From Clostridium sp. CAG:793 (lineage in GTDB: Bacteria; Bacillota; Clostridia; TANB77; CAG-508), in NCBI GenBank assembly GCA_000433915.1, contig HF993633.1, positions 1-56,411 of the forward strand: a DNA stretch of 56,411 nt. The letters are read 5' to 3'. Both the position numbers and the translations under genes were made by a program. Under the pieces are notes generated by a model. That model was given only the letters and a program-made list of their open reading frames with translations, was not told the DNA's origin and made no database searches. Below are positions 26,145 to 35,100 of this stretch, one piece after another; position 1 is the stretch's first letter; every line of letters begins with the position of its first letter.

Positions 26145-26173
26145 TAATATTCCCATGTTTGCAAAAAATATAC
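26145..26173 (-). promoter_or_regulatory. sigma-G/F-like promoter for dodecin and spoVA genes
   Basis: Read on the minus strand, GTATA (26169-26173) and AATATTA (26145-26151) are 17 bp apart. This matches the GHATR / CATNHTA forespore consensus except for A in place of the first C of the -10 box. spoVA operons are sigma-G dependent in B. subtilis. Confidence 0.5.
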
Positions 26174-26193
26174 AAAATTATGAAATTGAAATA

Positions 26194-26222
26194 TTTACAA
26201 ACAAATGTTTATGTGTTAAAAT
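26194..26222 (+). promoter_or_regulatory. sigma-A-type promoter of ruvA-rarA
   Basis: TTTACA (26194-26199) and TAAAAT (26217-26222) are 17 bp apart, a few bases upstream of the ruvA ribosome binding site. Confidence 0.7.
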
Positions 26223-26255
26223 GAATAATATTCGGTTAGTAGGAGGAAACAAAAG

Positions 26256-26849
26256 ATGATAGCATACTTAAAAGGAATAATTGATATAAAAAGACAAGAT
26301 TATGTTGTAATAGATGTACATGGTGTAGGATATAAGATATTTATGCCAGAAGGAGCAATACAGAATCTTGAAGTTGATTCAGAAGCTAAAATATATACTT
26401 TTATGAGAGTAAGAGAAGATGACGTAAGCTTATATGGATTTTTAAATGTTGAAGAACTTGCAATGTTTGAACTATTGATTAGTGTTGGAGGAATTGGGGC
26501 AAAGTCAGCAGTGGGAATATTGTCAAATATAGCACCATCAAAATTTGCATTAGCTGTTATAACAGATGATGTAACTACTTTAAAAAAATTACCGGGAATA
26601 GGTGCTAAAACTGCTCAAAGAATTATATTAGAATTAAAAGATAAGATAAAGACACAAGAAGCAACTGAACAAGAAAATGAGATAAAACAGAAGACAGAAG
26701 TAAGTGATAGTGCTAAAGATGCTATTGAAGCATTACAGGTACTTGGATATACTCGCAGAGAAGTTGAAGAGGCTATATCTAAGATAGGAGAAAGCAATTT
26801 GACAACAGAGGAAATAATAAAACAAGGATTAAAATATTTAGGAAGATAA
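26256..26849 (+). CDS. ruvA: Holliday junction branch migration protein RuvA
   Basis: RuvA binds four-way junctions and loads the RuvB motor. The 197 residues show the OB-fold N-terminus (MIAYLKGIIDIKRQDYVVID), two helix-hairpin-helix motifs (LISVGGIGAKSAVGIL; LKKLPGIGAKTAQRIILELK), an acidic linker, and a C-terminal RuvB-binding domain (DAIEALQVLGYTRREVEEAI). The site TAGGAGG fixes the start. ruvB and ruvC are not adjacent; instead rarA follows after 18 bp. Confidence 0.97.
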   Translation: MIAYLKGIIDIKRQDYVVIDVHGVGYKIFMPEGAIQNLEVDSEAKIYTFMRVREDDVSLYGFLNVEELAMFELLISVGGIGAKSAVGILSNIAPSKFALAVITDDVTTLKKLPGIGAKTAQRIILELKDKIKTQEATEQENEIKQKTEVSDSAKDAIEALQVLGYTRREVEEAISKIGESNLTTEEIIKQGLKYLGR

Positions 26850-26867
26850 TGAAAGGCAGAGGTAAAA

Positions 26868-28133
26868 GTGGACTTAAGTAAACCATTGGCATATAGAATG
26901 ATGCCTAAAACATTGGATGATTATGTAGGACAAGAACATATTTTAGGAGAAAATAAAATATTATATAGAACAATTAAAGCAGATAGATTATCTAGTATAA
27001 TATTATGGGGCCCTCCAGGATGTGGAAAAACATCGCTTGCGAAGGTAATAAGCAATACAACAAAATATAAGTTTATTAAATTAAATGCTGTAACAGCGGG
27101 TGTAAGTGATATAAAGAATGCAATAATAGAATCTGAAAATTTATTAATGAATCCAAGTGGTAAGTGTATATTATTTATAGATGAGATTCATAGATTCAAT
27201 AAATTGCAGCAAGATGCGTTACTTCCTTATGTAGAGAATGGAACTGTAATATTAATTGGAGCAACTACAGAAAATCCATATTTTGAAGTAAATAAGGCTT
27301 TAATTTCAAGAAGCATGGTATTTCAGCTACATCCACTTACAGATGACAATATTTTTACTGTATTAAAGAGATCTCTTGAAAGAGAAGATGGATTAAAAGA
27401 ATATAATGTAAAGGTTGAAGATGACATATTAAGAAAGTTTGCTATATGCTCAAATGGAGATGTTAGAACTGCTTTGAATAATTTAGAAGTTGCAGTGCTA
27501 ACTACACCAGTTAGTAGTGATGGCTATATCAATATAACAGCCGAAGTTGCTAAAGAATGTGTGCAGACAAGGAAAGCTGTATTTGATAAAAATGGAGATT
27601 CACACTATGATAATATTAGTGCTTTTATAAAATCAATGAGAGGGTCAGATCCAGATGCAACTGTATTTTATTTAGCAAGAGCTCTTAATGCAGGTGAAGA
27701 TCCGATGTTCTTAGCAAGAAGAATAGTTATATCTGCTGCGGAAGATGTAGGATTAGGAAACCCAAATGCACTAGTTGTTGCAAATGCAGCAATGCAAGCA
27801 GTCAATATGGTTGGAATGCCTGAGGCTAGAATTATATTGTCAGAAGCTGCAATATATAATGCTAATTCTAGAAAATCTAATTCAGCATATAATGCAATAA
27901 ATTCGGCATTAGAAGATGTTAGAGAAAAAGATACAGGAATAATCCCAATGCATATTAGAAATGCACCAGCTGAAGGAATGCAGAAAGAAGGATATGGAGT
28001 AGGTTATAAATATCCACATGCTTATCCACATCATTGGGTAGAACAACAATATTTGCCTGACAAGATGTTAGGAACAAAATATTATAATCCAGACGAAAAT
28101 GAAGATAGAAGTAATATTCAAGAAAAAGAATAA
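26868..28133 (+). CDS. rarA: replication-associated recombination protein RarA (MgsA), AAA ATPase
   Basis: RarA is a clamp-loader-like AAA+ ATPase acting at stalled replication forks. The 421 residues include MMPKTLDDYVGQEHILGENK, Walker A GPPGCGKTS (about residue 48), Walker B CILFIDEIHRFNKLQQDALL, and the C-terminal oligomerisation part with GDSHYDNISAFIKSMRGSDP and YKYPHAYPHHWVEQQYLP, all highly characteristic. GTG 26868 is the start, preceded by GCAGAGG. It is co-transcribed with ruvA and ends at a hairpin shared with the convergent SPFH gene. Confidence 0.96.
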   Translation: MDLSKPLAYRMMPKTLDDYVGQEHILGENKILYRTIKADRLSSIILWGPPGCGKTSLAKVISNTTKYKFIKLNAVTAGVSDIKNAIIESENLLMNPSGKCILFIDEIHRFNKLQQDALLPYVENGTVILIGATTENPYFEVNKALISRSMVFQLHPLTDDNIFTVLKRSLEREDGLKEYNVKVEDDILRKFAICSNGDVRTALNNLEVAVLTTPVSSDGYINITAEVAKECVQTRKAVFDKNGDSHYDNISAFIKSMRGSDPDATVFYLARALNAGEDPMFLARRIVISAAEDVGLGNPNALVVANAAMQAVNMVGMPEARIILSEAAIYNANSRKSNSAYNAINSALEDVREKDTGIIPMHIRNAPAEGMQKEGYGVGYKYPHAYPHHWVEQQYLPDKMLGTKYYNPDENEDRSNIQEKE

Positions 28134-28140
28134 TATAAAA

Positions 28141-28180
28141 ATAGAGTATATGAATTAATAATCATATACTCTATTACTTT
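28141..28180. terminator. terminator between rarA and the SPFH gene
   Basis: The perfect 13-bp stem ATAGAGTATATGA (28141-28153) / TCATATACTCTAT (28162-28174) lies between convergent genes. T-rich flanks occur on the plus side and A's before the stem. Confidence 0.75.
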
Positions 28181-29090
28181 ATTTCTTAACTTCTTTTTTG
28201 TCTTTAAGAATATCAGATATTGCACCAACAGAGCTTAAAGCTTGAGTTGCTTCAAATGGAATGAATACTTTATTAGCTTCGCCATTTGCAACATCTTTAA
28301 GAGCTTCTAATGATTTTAGTTGAACTAAAGTTTCGTTAGGGTTAGCTTTCATCATTGCACCATAAACTAATTTAACTTCATCAGCTTTTGCTTCAGCAAC
28401 TTTTCTAATAGCTTCAGCTTCACCAACTGCACGTCTAATCTTAGATTCTCTATCTGCATCAGCTTGAAGAATAGCAGCTTCTTTTTCACCTTGAGCTTTT
28501 AATACAGCAGCTTGTCTTTCACCTTCAGCTTGAAGGATAGCAGCTCTTTTATTTCTTTCTGCATTCATTTGCTTTTCCATAGCATCTCTAATATCTGGTG
28601 GAGGAGTGATATCTTGAACTTCAACTCTATCAATAGAGCATCCCCATATATTAGTTGCTTCATCAAGCATACTTCTTAGTTTATCATTTATTGTATCTCT
28701 TGAACTGAAAGTTGAATCTAAGTCCATTTTACCAACTAAATCTCTTATAGATGTAACTGATAAATATTCGATACCTTTCTTTAAACTTTGAATTTCATAT
28801 ACAGCTTTAGCTGGATCCATAATTCTATAAAAAACTACAGTGTTAATAGTAATAGTAACGTTATCTTTAGTAATAACTTCTTGAGGAGCAACATCAAGTG
28901 TTTGTTGCTTCAAACTTACAATGCTACGAACATGGTCTATAAAAGGAATAATTATAGTAAGACCAGCATCTGCAATTTTATGAAATTTTCCCAAACGCTC
29001 TATAATGTAAACCTCAGATTGTCTAACAATCTTAACACTCATTGCAACAAACACAATAAGTATAATGGCTATTATTATCAAAAACAACAT
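28179..29090 (-). CDS. SPFH/band 7 (stomatin-like) membrane protein
   Basis: Stomatin/QmcA-type proteins form membrane-associated oligomeric scaffolds. The 303 residues have one N-terminal helix (about 2-20) and then the band 7 domain (VRQSEVYIIERLGKFHKIAD; GLTIIIPFIDHV; LKQQTLDVAPQEVITKDNVT). A coiled-coil Ala/Glu/Lys-rich stretch follows (about 175-235, QMNAERNKRAAILQAEGERQ), typical of this group. No NfeD partner is adjacent. The start has the site AGGAGGG on the minus strand. Confidence 0.93.
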   Translation of the reverse strand: MLFLIIIAIILIVFVAMSVKIVRQSEVYIIERLGKFHKIADAGLTIIIPFIDHVRSIVSLKQQTLDVAPQEVITKDNVTITINTVVFYRIMDPAKAVYEIQSLKKGIEYLSVTSIRDLVGKMDLDSTFSSRDTINDKLRSMLDEATNIWGCSIDRVEVQDITPPPDIRDAMEKQMNAERNKRAAILQAEGERQAAVLKAQGEKEAAILQADADRESKIRRAVGEAEAIRKVAEAKADEVKLVYGAMMKANPNETLVQLKSLEALKDVANGEANKVFIPFEATQALSSVGAISDILKDKKEVKK

Positions 29091-29214
29091 AAAAAACCCT
29101 CCTAATTTAATAAAACTATATTGATTATATCATGAATAGGGCAAAAAATAAAGCTTTTTCGAACATATTTTGTCAAAAAAAGTTATGAATATGCAATTTT
29201 AATTAATTTGACTA

Positions 29215-29243
29215 TTGAATAATAATATGCAGTATGATATAAG
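29215..29243 (+). promoter_or_regulatory. possible promoter of the GtrII-like gene
   Basis: TTGAAT (29215-29220) and TATAAG (29238-29243) are 17 bp apart. Downstream, a strong site AAAGGAGG precedes a six-codon open frame (ATG 29280, MIIYYT, stop), then a second site before the real gene at 29363. Confidence 0.4.
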
Positions 29244-29362
29244 TTATTATATATGAAAATAACAAAGGAGGAATAAAGATGATAATCTATTATACATAGG
29301 AAAAATCGACCGTAGTAGTATGACACAAAAATAATATAAGAAAGTAAAAGGAAAGAATAGAT

Positions 29363-30871
29363 ATGCTAAAGAAATTAAAAAATATACCCAAAGAGGACTT
29401 AATAAAATATATAATAATAATGGTAGTAACACTACTTTTATGTCAAAATTTTTTACAAATGCATTATTCATCTGACACATACGTATTGTATGCACTTGGA
29501 TATATGAAATATCCATCTAAATATTTCTTATTAGATGGCAGACTAATATCAACAGTCGTATGTTATTTGGCAGGAATATTAAAAATACCAATAAAGGCAT
29601 ATATAATTGGTATGGACTTTATAGGAATAATCTTTGTAGGTTTATCAATATGTACAGTGGTAAAATTATTAGAGAAGCTAATAAAACCTAAAAGTAATAT
29701 TTTGAAATTATCAATAATATGTGCAAGTTTTTTATTAGTATTAAATCAATTTACACTTGAATACTTGTTATTTCCAGAATCGGCTGTAATGTGCATGGGA
29801 CTTTTCTTGATAATACAGGCAGTAAGAATTATGATAGAAAATCCTAAACACAAATATTTAAAAATATTTATGTGTTTGCTAGCAGCAGGAATATCATATC
29901 AAGGATTATTAAATATCTTTCCAACTCTTGCAATTTTATTTTATCTAGTAAAAGAAATAAAAGATGAAAGACCATATAAAGAGAAGGAAAAAGAATTTTT
30001 TATAGATATGGTTAAACTTGCAATACTGGTACTAATTTCATTAGGAATTTGTATGGCTCTTGTAAAGATTGGGACTAAAGCTCTAAACAGTGAACAAGAC
30101 AGAAAAATGCACTTAATGACTCTCGAAGCTGTAAGACTAAGAGGCGAGACTGTAATGGAATATATGGATGAATTGTGGAATGAATGTATGGCAATGTTAC
30201 CAAAGCATACAAATACAATAGTCCTTGTAATTAGTACATTATTAATAATTGCTTTAAAACCTAAGAAAGAATATTTTTTACAATATTTATTGATATTAAT
30301 TGTATCGTTTGGAATATGTATTGTTCCTATGTTCATGTTTAACACTGGTGTATGCGGAAGAGTTAATGTACCATTAACGATGCTATGGGGCGTGTCAATA
30401 ATTGTGTTATTGACTTTAGTAAGTGAAAAGCCAGAAAAGAAGATTCTTTCAAAAATAATATATACGTATGCAATAGTGTCATGTATAATAAATAGTATTT
30501 TTATTATGCAAAATATATCTGAACATATTGCTGCAAATAGAGTTGATGAAAATACAGGTGCTACTATTAATTATTTAGTGAAAGAGTACGAAGAAAAAAC
30601 AGGGAATACAGTAACTAAGTTTTCATTTATGTATGATAGAAATCCACAACAATATGCAGTAGGAATAAAGCCAATGCAATCATTAACAGAAAGAAAATTT
30701 GCTTGTTCATGGTGTATTAGATCAGCAGTAGATTTTTATTGTCATAAAGATTTGAAATATACAGCAATGCCTAGAGATATAAGAGATAGATTTAAGAATA
30801 TAGACTATAAAGAATTTTCAGAAGAACAAATTATTATAGAAGGCGATACATTGTATATGTTAGTGTACTAG
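29363..30871 (+). CDS. polytopic membrane protein, GtrII-like glucosyltransferase family
   Basis: The 502 residues form about ten membrane helices with a C-terminal external part (about 400-502). The N-terminal layout (helix, then SSDTYVLYALGYMKYPSKYF and LLDGRLISTVVCYL) resembles the glucosyl transferase GtrII family, whose members attach sugars to surface polymers from lipid-linked donors. That assignment is by general similarity only. The site AAAGGAAAG precedes ATG 29363. The next gene follows after 20 bp, so the two are probably co-transcribed. Confidence 0.6.
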   Translation: MLKKLKNIPKEDLIKYIIIMVVTLLLCQNFLQMHYSSDTYVLYALGYMKYPSKYFLLDGRLISTVVCYLAGILKIPIKAYIIGMDFIGIIFVGLSICTVVKLLEKLIKPKSNILKLSIICASFLLVLNQFTLEYLLFPESAVMCMGLFLIIQAVRIMIENPKHKYLKIFMCLLAAGISYQGLLNIFPTLAILFYLVKEIKDERPYKEKEKEFFIDMVKLAILVLISLGICMALVKIGTKALNSEQDRKMHLMTLEAVRLRGETVMEYMDELWNECMAMLPKHTNTIVLVISTLLIIALKPKKEYFLQYLLILIVSFGICIVPMFMFNTGVCGRVNVPLTMLWGVSIIVLLTLVSEKPEKKILSKIIYTYAIVSCIINSIFIMQNISEHIAANRVDENTGATINYLVKEYEEKTGNTVTKFSFMYDRNPQQYAVGIKPMQSLTERKFACSWCIRSAVDFYCHKDLKYTAMPRDIRDRFKNIDYKEFSEEQIIIEGDTLYMLVY

Positions 30872-30890
30872 AAATAAGGAGGAAAAACGT

Positions 30891-32561
30891 ATGAAAAGAA
30901 TTAGAGAATGTAAAACAGGAAAACGAAAGAATTTTAATGAAAGAGCTATTACATTAATAGCTCTAGTAGTTACAATAGTTATAATACTAATATTAGCTGC
31001 TATAACAATAACAATGACATTAGGTGAAAATGGCATGTTTCAGAGGAGTCAGGATGCTAAAAATGCTACTATAAAGGCAATGGCTGATGAAGAAGTTGAA
31101 CTTGCTGTTAGTAACCTGAAAATAGAAACGACAATAAGAGAAATGACTAGTGAACAGAGTAGAAAATTTCTTGAGGATGAGTTGAAAAAATCAGATAAAA
31201 ATACAACAGTTGTTATTAATGGGACAGCTTTTGAAGTAAATCATAGAAAAATTTCGTATTTGGTAGATGAGGATTTTGAATTTGATGATGAGACACCTTT
31301 TGATCCAGTAGAATGGGACAAAACTGCAGCACCAGAAAATGTATTTGTATGGGAAAGTGATAATCCTGATGATGAAGGATATAATACAATTATTGGATAT
31401 AATGCTACAGTGGATAATTATCCAATACTTAGATATCCAAGTAGATGCAAAATTATTAGAGAAGACCTTGATGAAACATATCATAAGTCTGACTCAAAAC
31501 CAATGGAGGTGTATTTAATAAGGTATTATACTTCAAATATAAAAAAGAAGGAATTTCCAGAAACAGTTGTTGAAATTAGTGGAGGAAGCTTTTACTACAA
31601 TAATTTAGAATCGTTAAAATTACCAAAGAGCTTAAAAAAAATAGGAGACTATGCTTTTTCATATTATAGTAAATTGGGGGGAATAAATATTCCTAAGGGT
31701 GTAAATACTATAGGAAAATATATTTTTAGAAATTGTTCTTGTTTGTCTAGTATAAGTATATTGGGAAATATTAACCAAATAGATGAACACGCATTTGATA
31801 GGTATCGTTGGGACGATACATTTGATGTTTCAATTATATCCATTAAAGGAGCAGAAAATTCTATTAAGGGTGCACCTTGGGGAGCAGAAAATGCAACTAT
31901 AGTATGGAATAATAAATTAAACAAAGAATATATGACAACTGATGAAAAAAAAGAATGGGATAAGACAGCAGTTCCAGAAAATGTTTTTTATTGGGGAAGT
32001 GAAGATCCATCAAGCTTAGGTTATAACATTATTGTGGGTTATAAAGAGAATATTGCTAATTATCCAACTATAAAATATCCAAGTCGATGTAAGATAGTAG
32101 TGAATGATGTTAGTTTTGTTCCAGTAGAAGAAAATAATAGTGAAGCAGCATATTTATTGAGAAATTTTACTTGCAATGTAAGAAAATTGCAATATTCTGA
32201 TAATGTTCAGTTTGTAAAATCTGTGTACTGGGGGATTAATTTTAGAAATGTTGAAACGATAACGTTTGGGAAAAATTTAAAAGAAATTGGAGAATATTCC
32301 TTTTTTGACTATGTGAATTTAAAAAGTATAACTATACCAAGAACTGTAGTTAAGATTGGGAAAAGTGCTTTTGGCGGTTGCATGGAATTGAATGAAATTT
32401 CAATTCCAGCTAGTGTTGAAAAAGTTGAAAGATATGCTTTTGGTGGTTGTGATAAGCTGAAAAATATATATGTAGATAAGGCAGAAGATTCAATTATCGG
32501 ATCTCCTTGGAACGCTAAAAATGCAAAAGTAATATGGAATTCTAATGGACATACAAATTAA
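30891..32561 (+). CDS. BspA-like leucine-rich-repeat surface protein with pilin-like N-terminus
   Basis: A basic N-terminus leads into a type IV pilin-like helix, ITLIALVVTIVIILILAAIT (about residues 25-44), without the usual Gly before it or Glu at position 5. Then come two copies of a 214-codon unit (from WDKTAAPENVF at 31314 and WDKTAVPENVF at 31956). Each holds a GYN...YP.....YPSRCKI block and BspA-type leucine-rich repeats (LPKSLKKIGDYAFSYYSKL; IPRTVVKIGKSAFGGCMEL), then a [SA]PW.A[EK]NA ending. It is probably surface-exposed and involved in binding. A third, decayed copy follows. The site AAGGAGG precedes ATG 30891. Confidence 0.82.
   Translation: MKRIRECKTGKRKNFNERAITLIALVVTIVIILILAAITITMTLGENGMFQRSQDAKNATIKAMADEEVELAVSNLKIETTIREMTSEQSRKFLEDELKKSDKNTTVVINGTAFEVNHRKISYLVDEDFEFDDETPFDPVEWDKTAAPENVFVWESDNPDDEGYNTIIGYNATVDNYPILRYPSRCKIIREDLDETYHKSDSKPMEVYLIRYYTSNIKKKEFPETVVEISGGSFYYNNLESLKLPKSLKKIGDYAFSYYSKLGGINIPKGVNTIGKYIFRNCSCLSSISILGNINQIDEHAFDRYRWDDTFDVSIISIKGAENSIKGAPWGAENATIVWNNKLNKEYMTTDEKKEWDKTAVPENVFYWGSEDPSSLGYNIIVGYKENIANYPTIKYPSRCKIVVNDVSFVPVEENNSEAAYLLRNFTCNVRKLQYSDNVQFVKSVYWGINFRNVETITFGKNLKEIGEYSFFDYVNLKSITIPRTVVKIGKSAFGGCMELNEISIPASVEKVERYAFGGCDKLKNIYVDKAEDSIIGSPWNAKNAKVIWNSNGHTN
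31314..32561 (+). repeat. intragenic tandem duplication (214-codon unit, two copies)
   Basis: The unit starts at TGG 31314 and again at TGG 31956, exactly 642 bp apart and in frame. The copies have diverged (about half of residues differ by eye) but keep order and spacing, so the duplication is old. Confidence 0.75.
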
Positions 32562-32567
32562 TATTGT

Positions 32568-32796
32568 AAAGACGACATGAGTAAGGAGTATATGACAACA
32601 GAAGAAAAAAGAATATCCAGACTCTGTTATTTATATTGCTGGAGATAGTTTTGACAATGATAATGTTGAAAGTATAAGATTATCTAATAATTTAAAATTT
32701 AAAACATCTAAAATAGAAAAAACTATTTTAGGTGTTTTTATTATGCAAGTTGAAAAAATGATTCAAGATATGTATAATATTGCAATAAATAATTAG
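32568..32796 (+). pseudogene. decayed third copy of the BspA-like unit
   Basis: Right after the BspA-like gene, ATG 32577 reads MSKEYMTTEEKR, matching NKEYMTTDEKK at the unit junction. In another frame, from 32611, EYPDSVIYIAGDSFDN and NVESIRLSNNLKF match YSDNVQFVKSVYWGINF and NVETITFGKNLKE of the intact copy; that frame ends at 32794-32796. So a third repeat has suffered a deletion and a frameshift. Confidence 0.65.
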
Positions 32797-32820
32797 AAAG
32801 GAAAATTAACTAACAAGATT

Positions 32821-33300
32821 ATGAAAACTAAAAACAAACGAATCATAATATGGAGAATAATTTCATTAATTATGTTAATTGCAACATGTATAATTATATT
32901 CTTATTTTCTGCACAAAATGGAGAACAATCTAGTGGAATAAGTAGAGGAACTATATACCATATAATTCAGATATTTACAAAAGACGAAAATGAAATTAAA
33001 TATTGGATATATGTATTAGAACCAACAATAAGAAAACTAGCACACTTTACAATATATACAATACTAGGAATATGGGCTATGAGTTTTAATAGCACATTTA
33101 ATATAAAAGATACAAAAAAAATAGGGATAAGTGCAATAATTGGTTGCATATATGCGTGTACGGATGAATTTCATCAAAGCTTTTTAGACGCAAGGACAGC
33201 GTCAATATGTGATGTGATGATAGATACACTTGGGGCAACATTTGGAGCAATGTTAGTAATGCTCTGTATACAACTTTTAAAAAAAAAAAATGGCAAATAA
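32821..33300 (+). CDS. VanZ-like family membrane protein
   Basis: The 159 residues have four helices (about 9-28, 62-84, 98-112 and 135-152). VanZ hallmarks are present: FLFSAQNGEQSSGIS, RKLAHFTIYTILGIWAMSF, and the conserved acidic motif IYACTDEFHQSFLDARTASI followed by DVMIDTLGATFGA. VanZ proteins affect glycopeptide sensitivity in enterococci; the general role of the family is unclear. The site GAAAGGA lies upstream. Confidence 0.9.
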   Translation: MKTKNKRIIIWRIISLIMLIATCIIIFLFSAQNGEQSSGISRGTIYHIIQIFTKDENEIKYWIYVLEPTIRKLAHFTIYTILGIWAMSFNSTFNIKDTKKIGISAIIGCIYACTDEFHQSFLDARTASICDVMIDTLGATFGAMLVMLCIQLLKKKNGK

Positions 33301-33359
33301 TACATATATTACAACAATATTACAATGATATTAAAAAAAAGAAATAATCAAGTAGAATG

Positions 33360-33388
33360 TTGCCTAAAAATAGTAAAAGGTATAAAAT
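33360..33388 (+). promoter_or_regulatory. candidate promoter of the Tad-like operon
   Basis: TTGCCT (33360-33365) and TAAAAT (33383-33388) are 17 bp apart, upstream of the site GGGAGGA for ATG 33426. Confidence 0.5.
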
Positions 33389-33425
33389 AAAAAAGAATAA
33401 TTAAAAATAGGGAGGATTATAAGAA

Positions 33426-34379
33426 ATGGCAACAATGAATCCATTGGAGAAAAAAGCTCGTTCATCATTTATAAAAGGTCTATTAATAGCTGGATTAATA
33501 GGAATAATAGTGATTGTAATTTTAACAGTACAAATATTCAAAATGAGAGGAGAAGAGAATCAAAGAATAGCTTCTCAAAAGAATGTTGTAATTATTAAAC
33601 AAGATATAAAATCAGGAGAAGAAATAACAAGTGATATGTTATTGACTGTAAAGGCTAACTCAGAAGTAGCTTCAACAGGAGCAATGACTATGGCTGATTT
33701 TAGTACATTATCAACAGCAACAGACGATGCTGGAAATACCGCAAATTTAAGAGTTTTAGCTAAAATAGATATATCTGCAAAAACTGTTATAACAGAAGAC
33801 ATGCTATCAACAGAAGAAACAGCAGTATCAAATGACCTAAGACAACAAGAATACAATATGATTGTTTTACCATCAACATTAGCAGATGGAGATACAATAG
33901 ATATTCGTTTAAGACTTCCAAATGGAGCAGATTACATTGTATTGTCAAAGAAAAAGGTAAAATTAGCTGATTTAAATGGAGCTGTTTCAGCAACAACAAT
34001 ATTGATAAATGTAACAGAAGATCAAATCTTAACGATGAGTGCTGCAATAGTTGATGCATATAAAATTTCAGGAAGCAAATTATATGCGACAAAATATACA
34101 GACCCAGGATTACAAGCTGTAGCAACAGCAACATATATACCATCTAATGATACTATTAACTTAATAGACAAAGATCCAAACATTGTAACAACAGCTAGAA
34201 ATGCTTTAATCACAAGATACAATGAAAACTATTCAACATACAGAACAGGAATACAAAGTACAATTAACTCTATTGAATCTTCAACACAACAATCAAGAGT
34301 AGAATCTGGAACAAGTTCAGAAACAGCTACACAACAAGCAGAAAGAAAAACATATTTAGATTCATTAGCAGGTGAATAA
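33426..34379 (+). CDS. CpaB/RcpC-like SAF-domain protein
   Basis: CpaB (RcpC) proteins assist Tad pilus assembly at the cell surface. The 317 residues have an N-terminal helix (about 17-38), then a SAF domain (VVIIKQDIKSGEEITSDMLL; LAKIDISAKTVITEDML), then an RcpC-like beta region (YNMIVLPSTLADGDTIDIRL). The Ser/Thr/Gln-rich C-terminus looks disordered. It is first in a same-direction run with CpaE-, CpaF- and TadB/C-like genes, which supports the assignment. Confidence 0.78.
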   Translation: MATMNPLEKKARSSFIKGLLIAGLIGIIVIVILTVQIFKMRGEENQRIASQKNVVIIKQDIKSGEEITSDMLLTVKANSEVASTGAMTMADFSTLSTATDDAGNTANLRVLAKIDISAKTVITEDMLSTEETAVSNDLRQQEYNMIVLPSTLADGDTIDIRLRLPNGADYIVLSKKKVKLADLNGAVSATTILINVTEDQILTMSAAIVDAYKISGSKLYATKYTDPGLQAVATATYIPSNDTINLIDKDPNIVTTARNALITRYNENYSTYRTGIQSTINSIESSTQQSRVESGTSSETATQQAERKTYLDSLAGE

Positions 34380-34403
34380 AAATAAAAAAGTGAGGATTGC
34401 ACA

Positions 34404-35087
34404 TTGGAACAAATAGGATTTATAGGTGCTTATGATAAAAAGGACTTATTACTTAATATAGCTAAAGTTTTAACTAACTTTGGAAAATCTGTACTTATAG
34501 TTGATGCAACATCAATGCAAAGATTTAGGTACATTGTTCCAATGGTTAGCAACGGGCCAGCACCAGCATATATAAGTGAATATCAGGGAATAGATGTAGC
34601 AGTTGGATTTATCAATTTAAATGGAGTAGCACAATATTTAGGGCAAAATTTAAATTATGACTATGTAATGATAGATTCCGATATGATACAAACAGTTACA
34701 TCATTTATGTTACCTAATATAGAAAAGAATTTCTTTGTAACATCGTATGATGAATATGAATTACAAAGAGGAGTAGAAATATTTAAGTATTTAAGACAAC
34801 CAATAGAATTATACAAAGTTATATTATCAGCTAATATTAATAGCAAAGAAGAAGAATATTTAAATCATCTTGTACCAGAAATTATTGTAAAATGGAAAAA
34901 AGAAAAATTCCAATTTGCAGATACAACAGATGATAGGCAAGCTACTTTAGATAATCAATTAACAAAAGAAATAGTATTAAAAAAATATACTGGAACATAT
35001 AAAGATAGTTTGGAATATTTGATTTCTGTAATGGTAGGAAAAACAATTGGACAAGCTGATATAAGGAAAATGATAAGAAAAATGTAG
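34404..35087 (+). CDS. CpaE/MinD-like protein with degenerate P-loop
   Basis: CpaE/TadZ proteins are MinD-like factors that position Tad machines at the membrane. The 227 residues keep the fold order: a first strand GFIGAYDKKDLLLNIAKVL in place of the Walker A loop, LTNFGKSVLIVDATS, and NYDYVMIDSDM. The KGGxGKT motif is missing, so ATP binding is doubtful. The start is TTG 34404, set by GTGAGGA seven bases upstream; no ATG is close. It lies between the CpaB-like gene and a second such protein. Confidence 0.6.
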   Translation: MEQIGFIGAYDKKDLLLNIAKVLTNFGKSVLIVDATSMQRFRYIVPMVSNGPAPAYISEYQGIDVAVGFINLNGVAQYLGQNLNYDYVMIDSDMIQTVTSFMLPNIEKNFFVTSYDEYELQRGVEIFKYLRQPIELYKVILSANINSKEEEYLNHLVPEIIVKWKKEKFQFADTTDDRQATLDNQLTKEIVLKKYTGTYKDSLEYLISVMVGKTIGQADIRKMIRKM

Positions 35088-35100
35088 AAAGGAAAACTGT

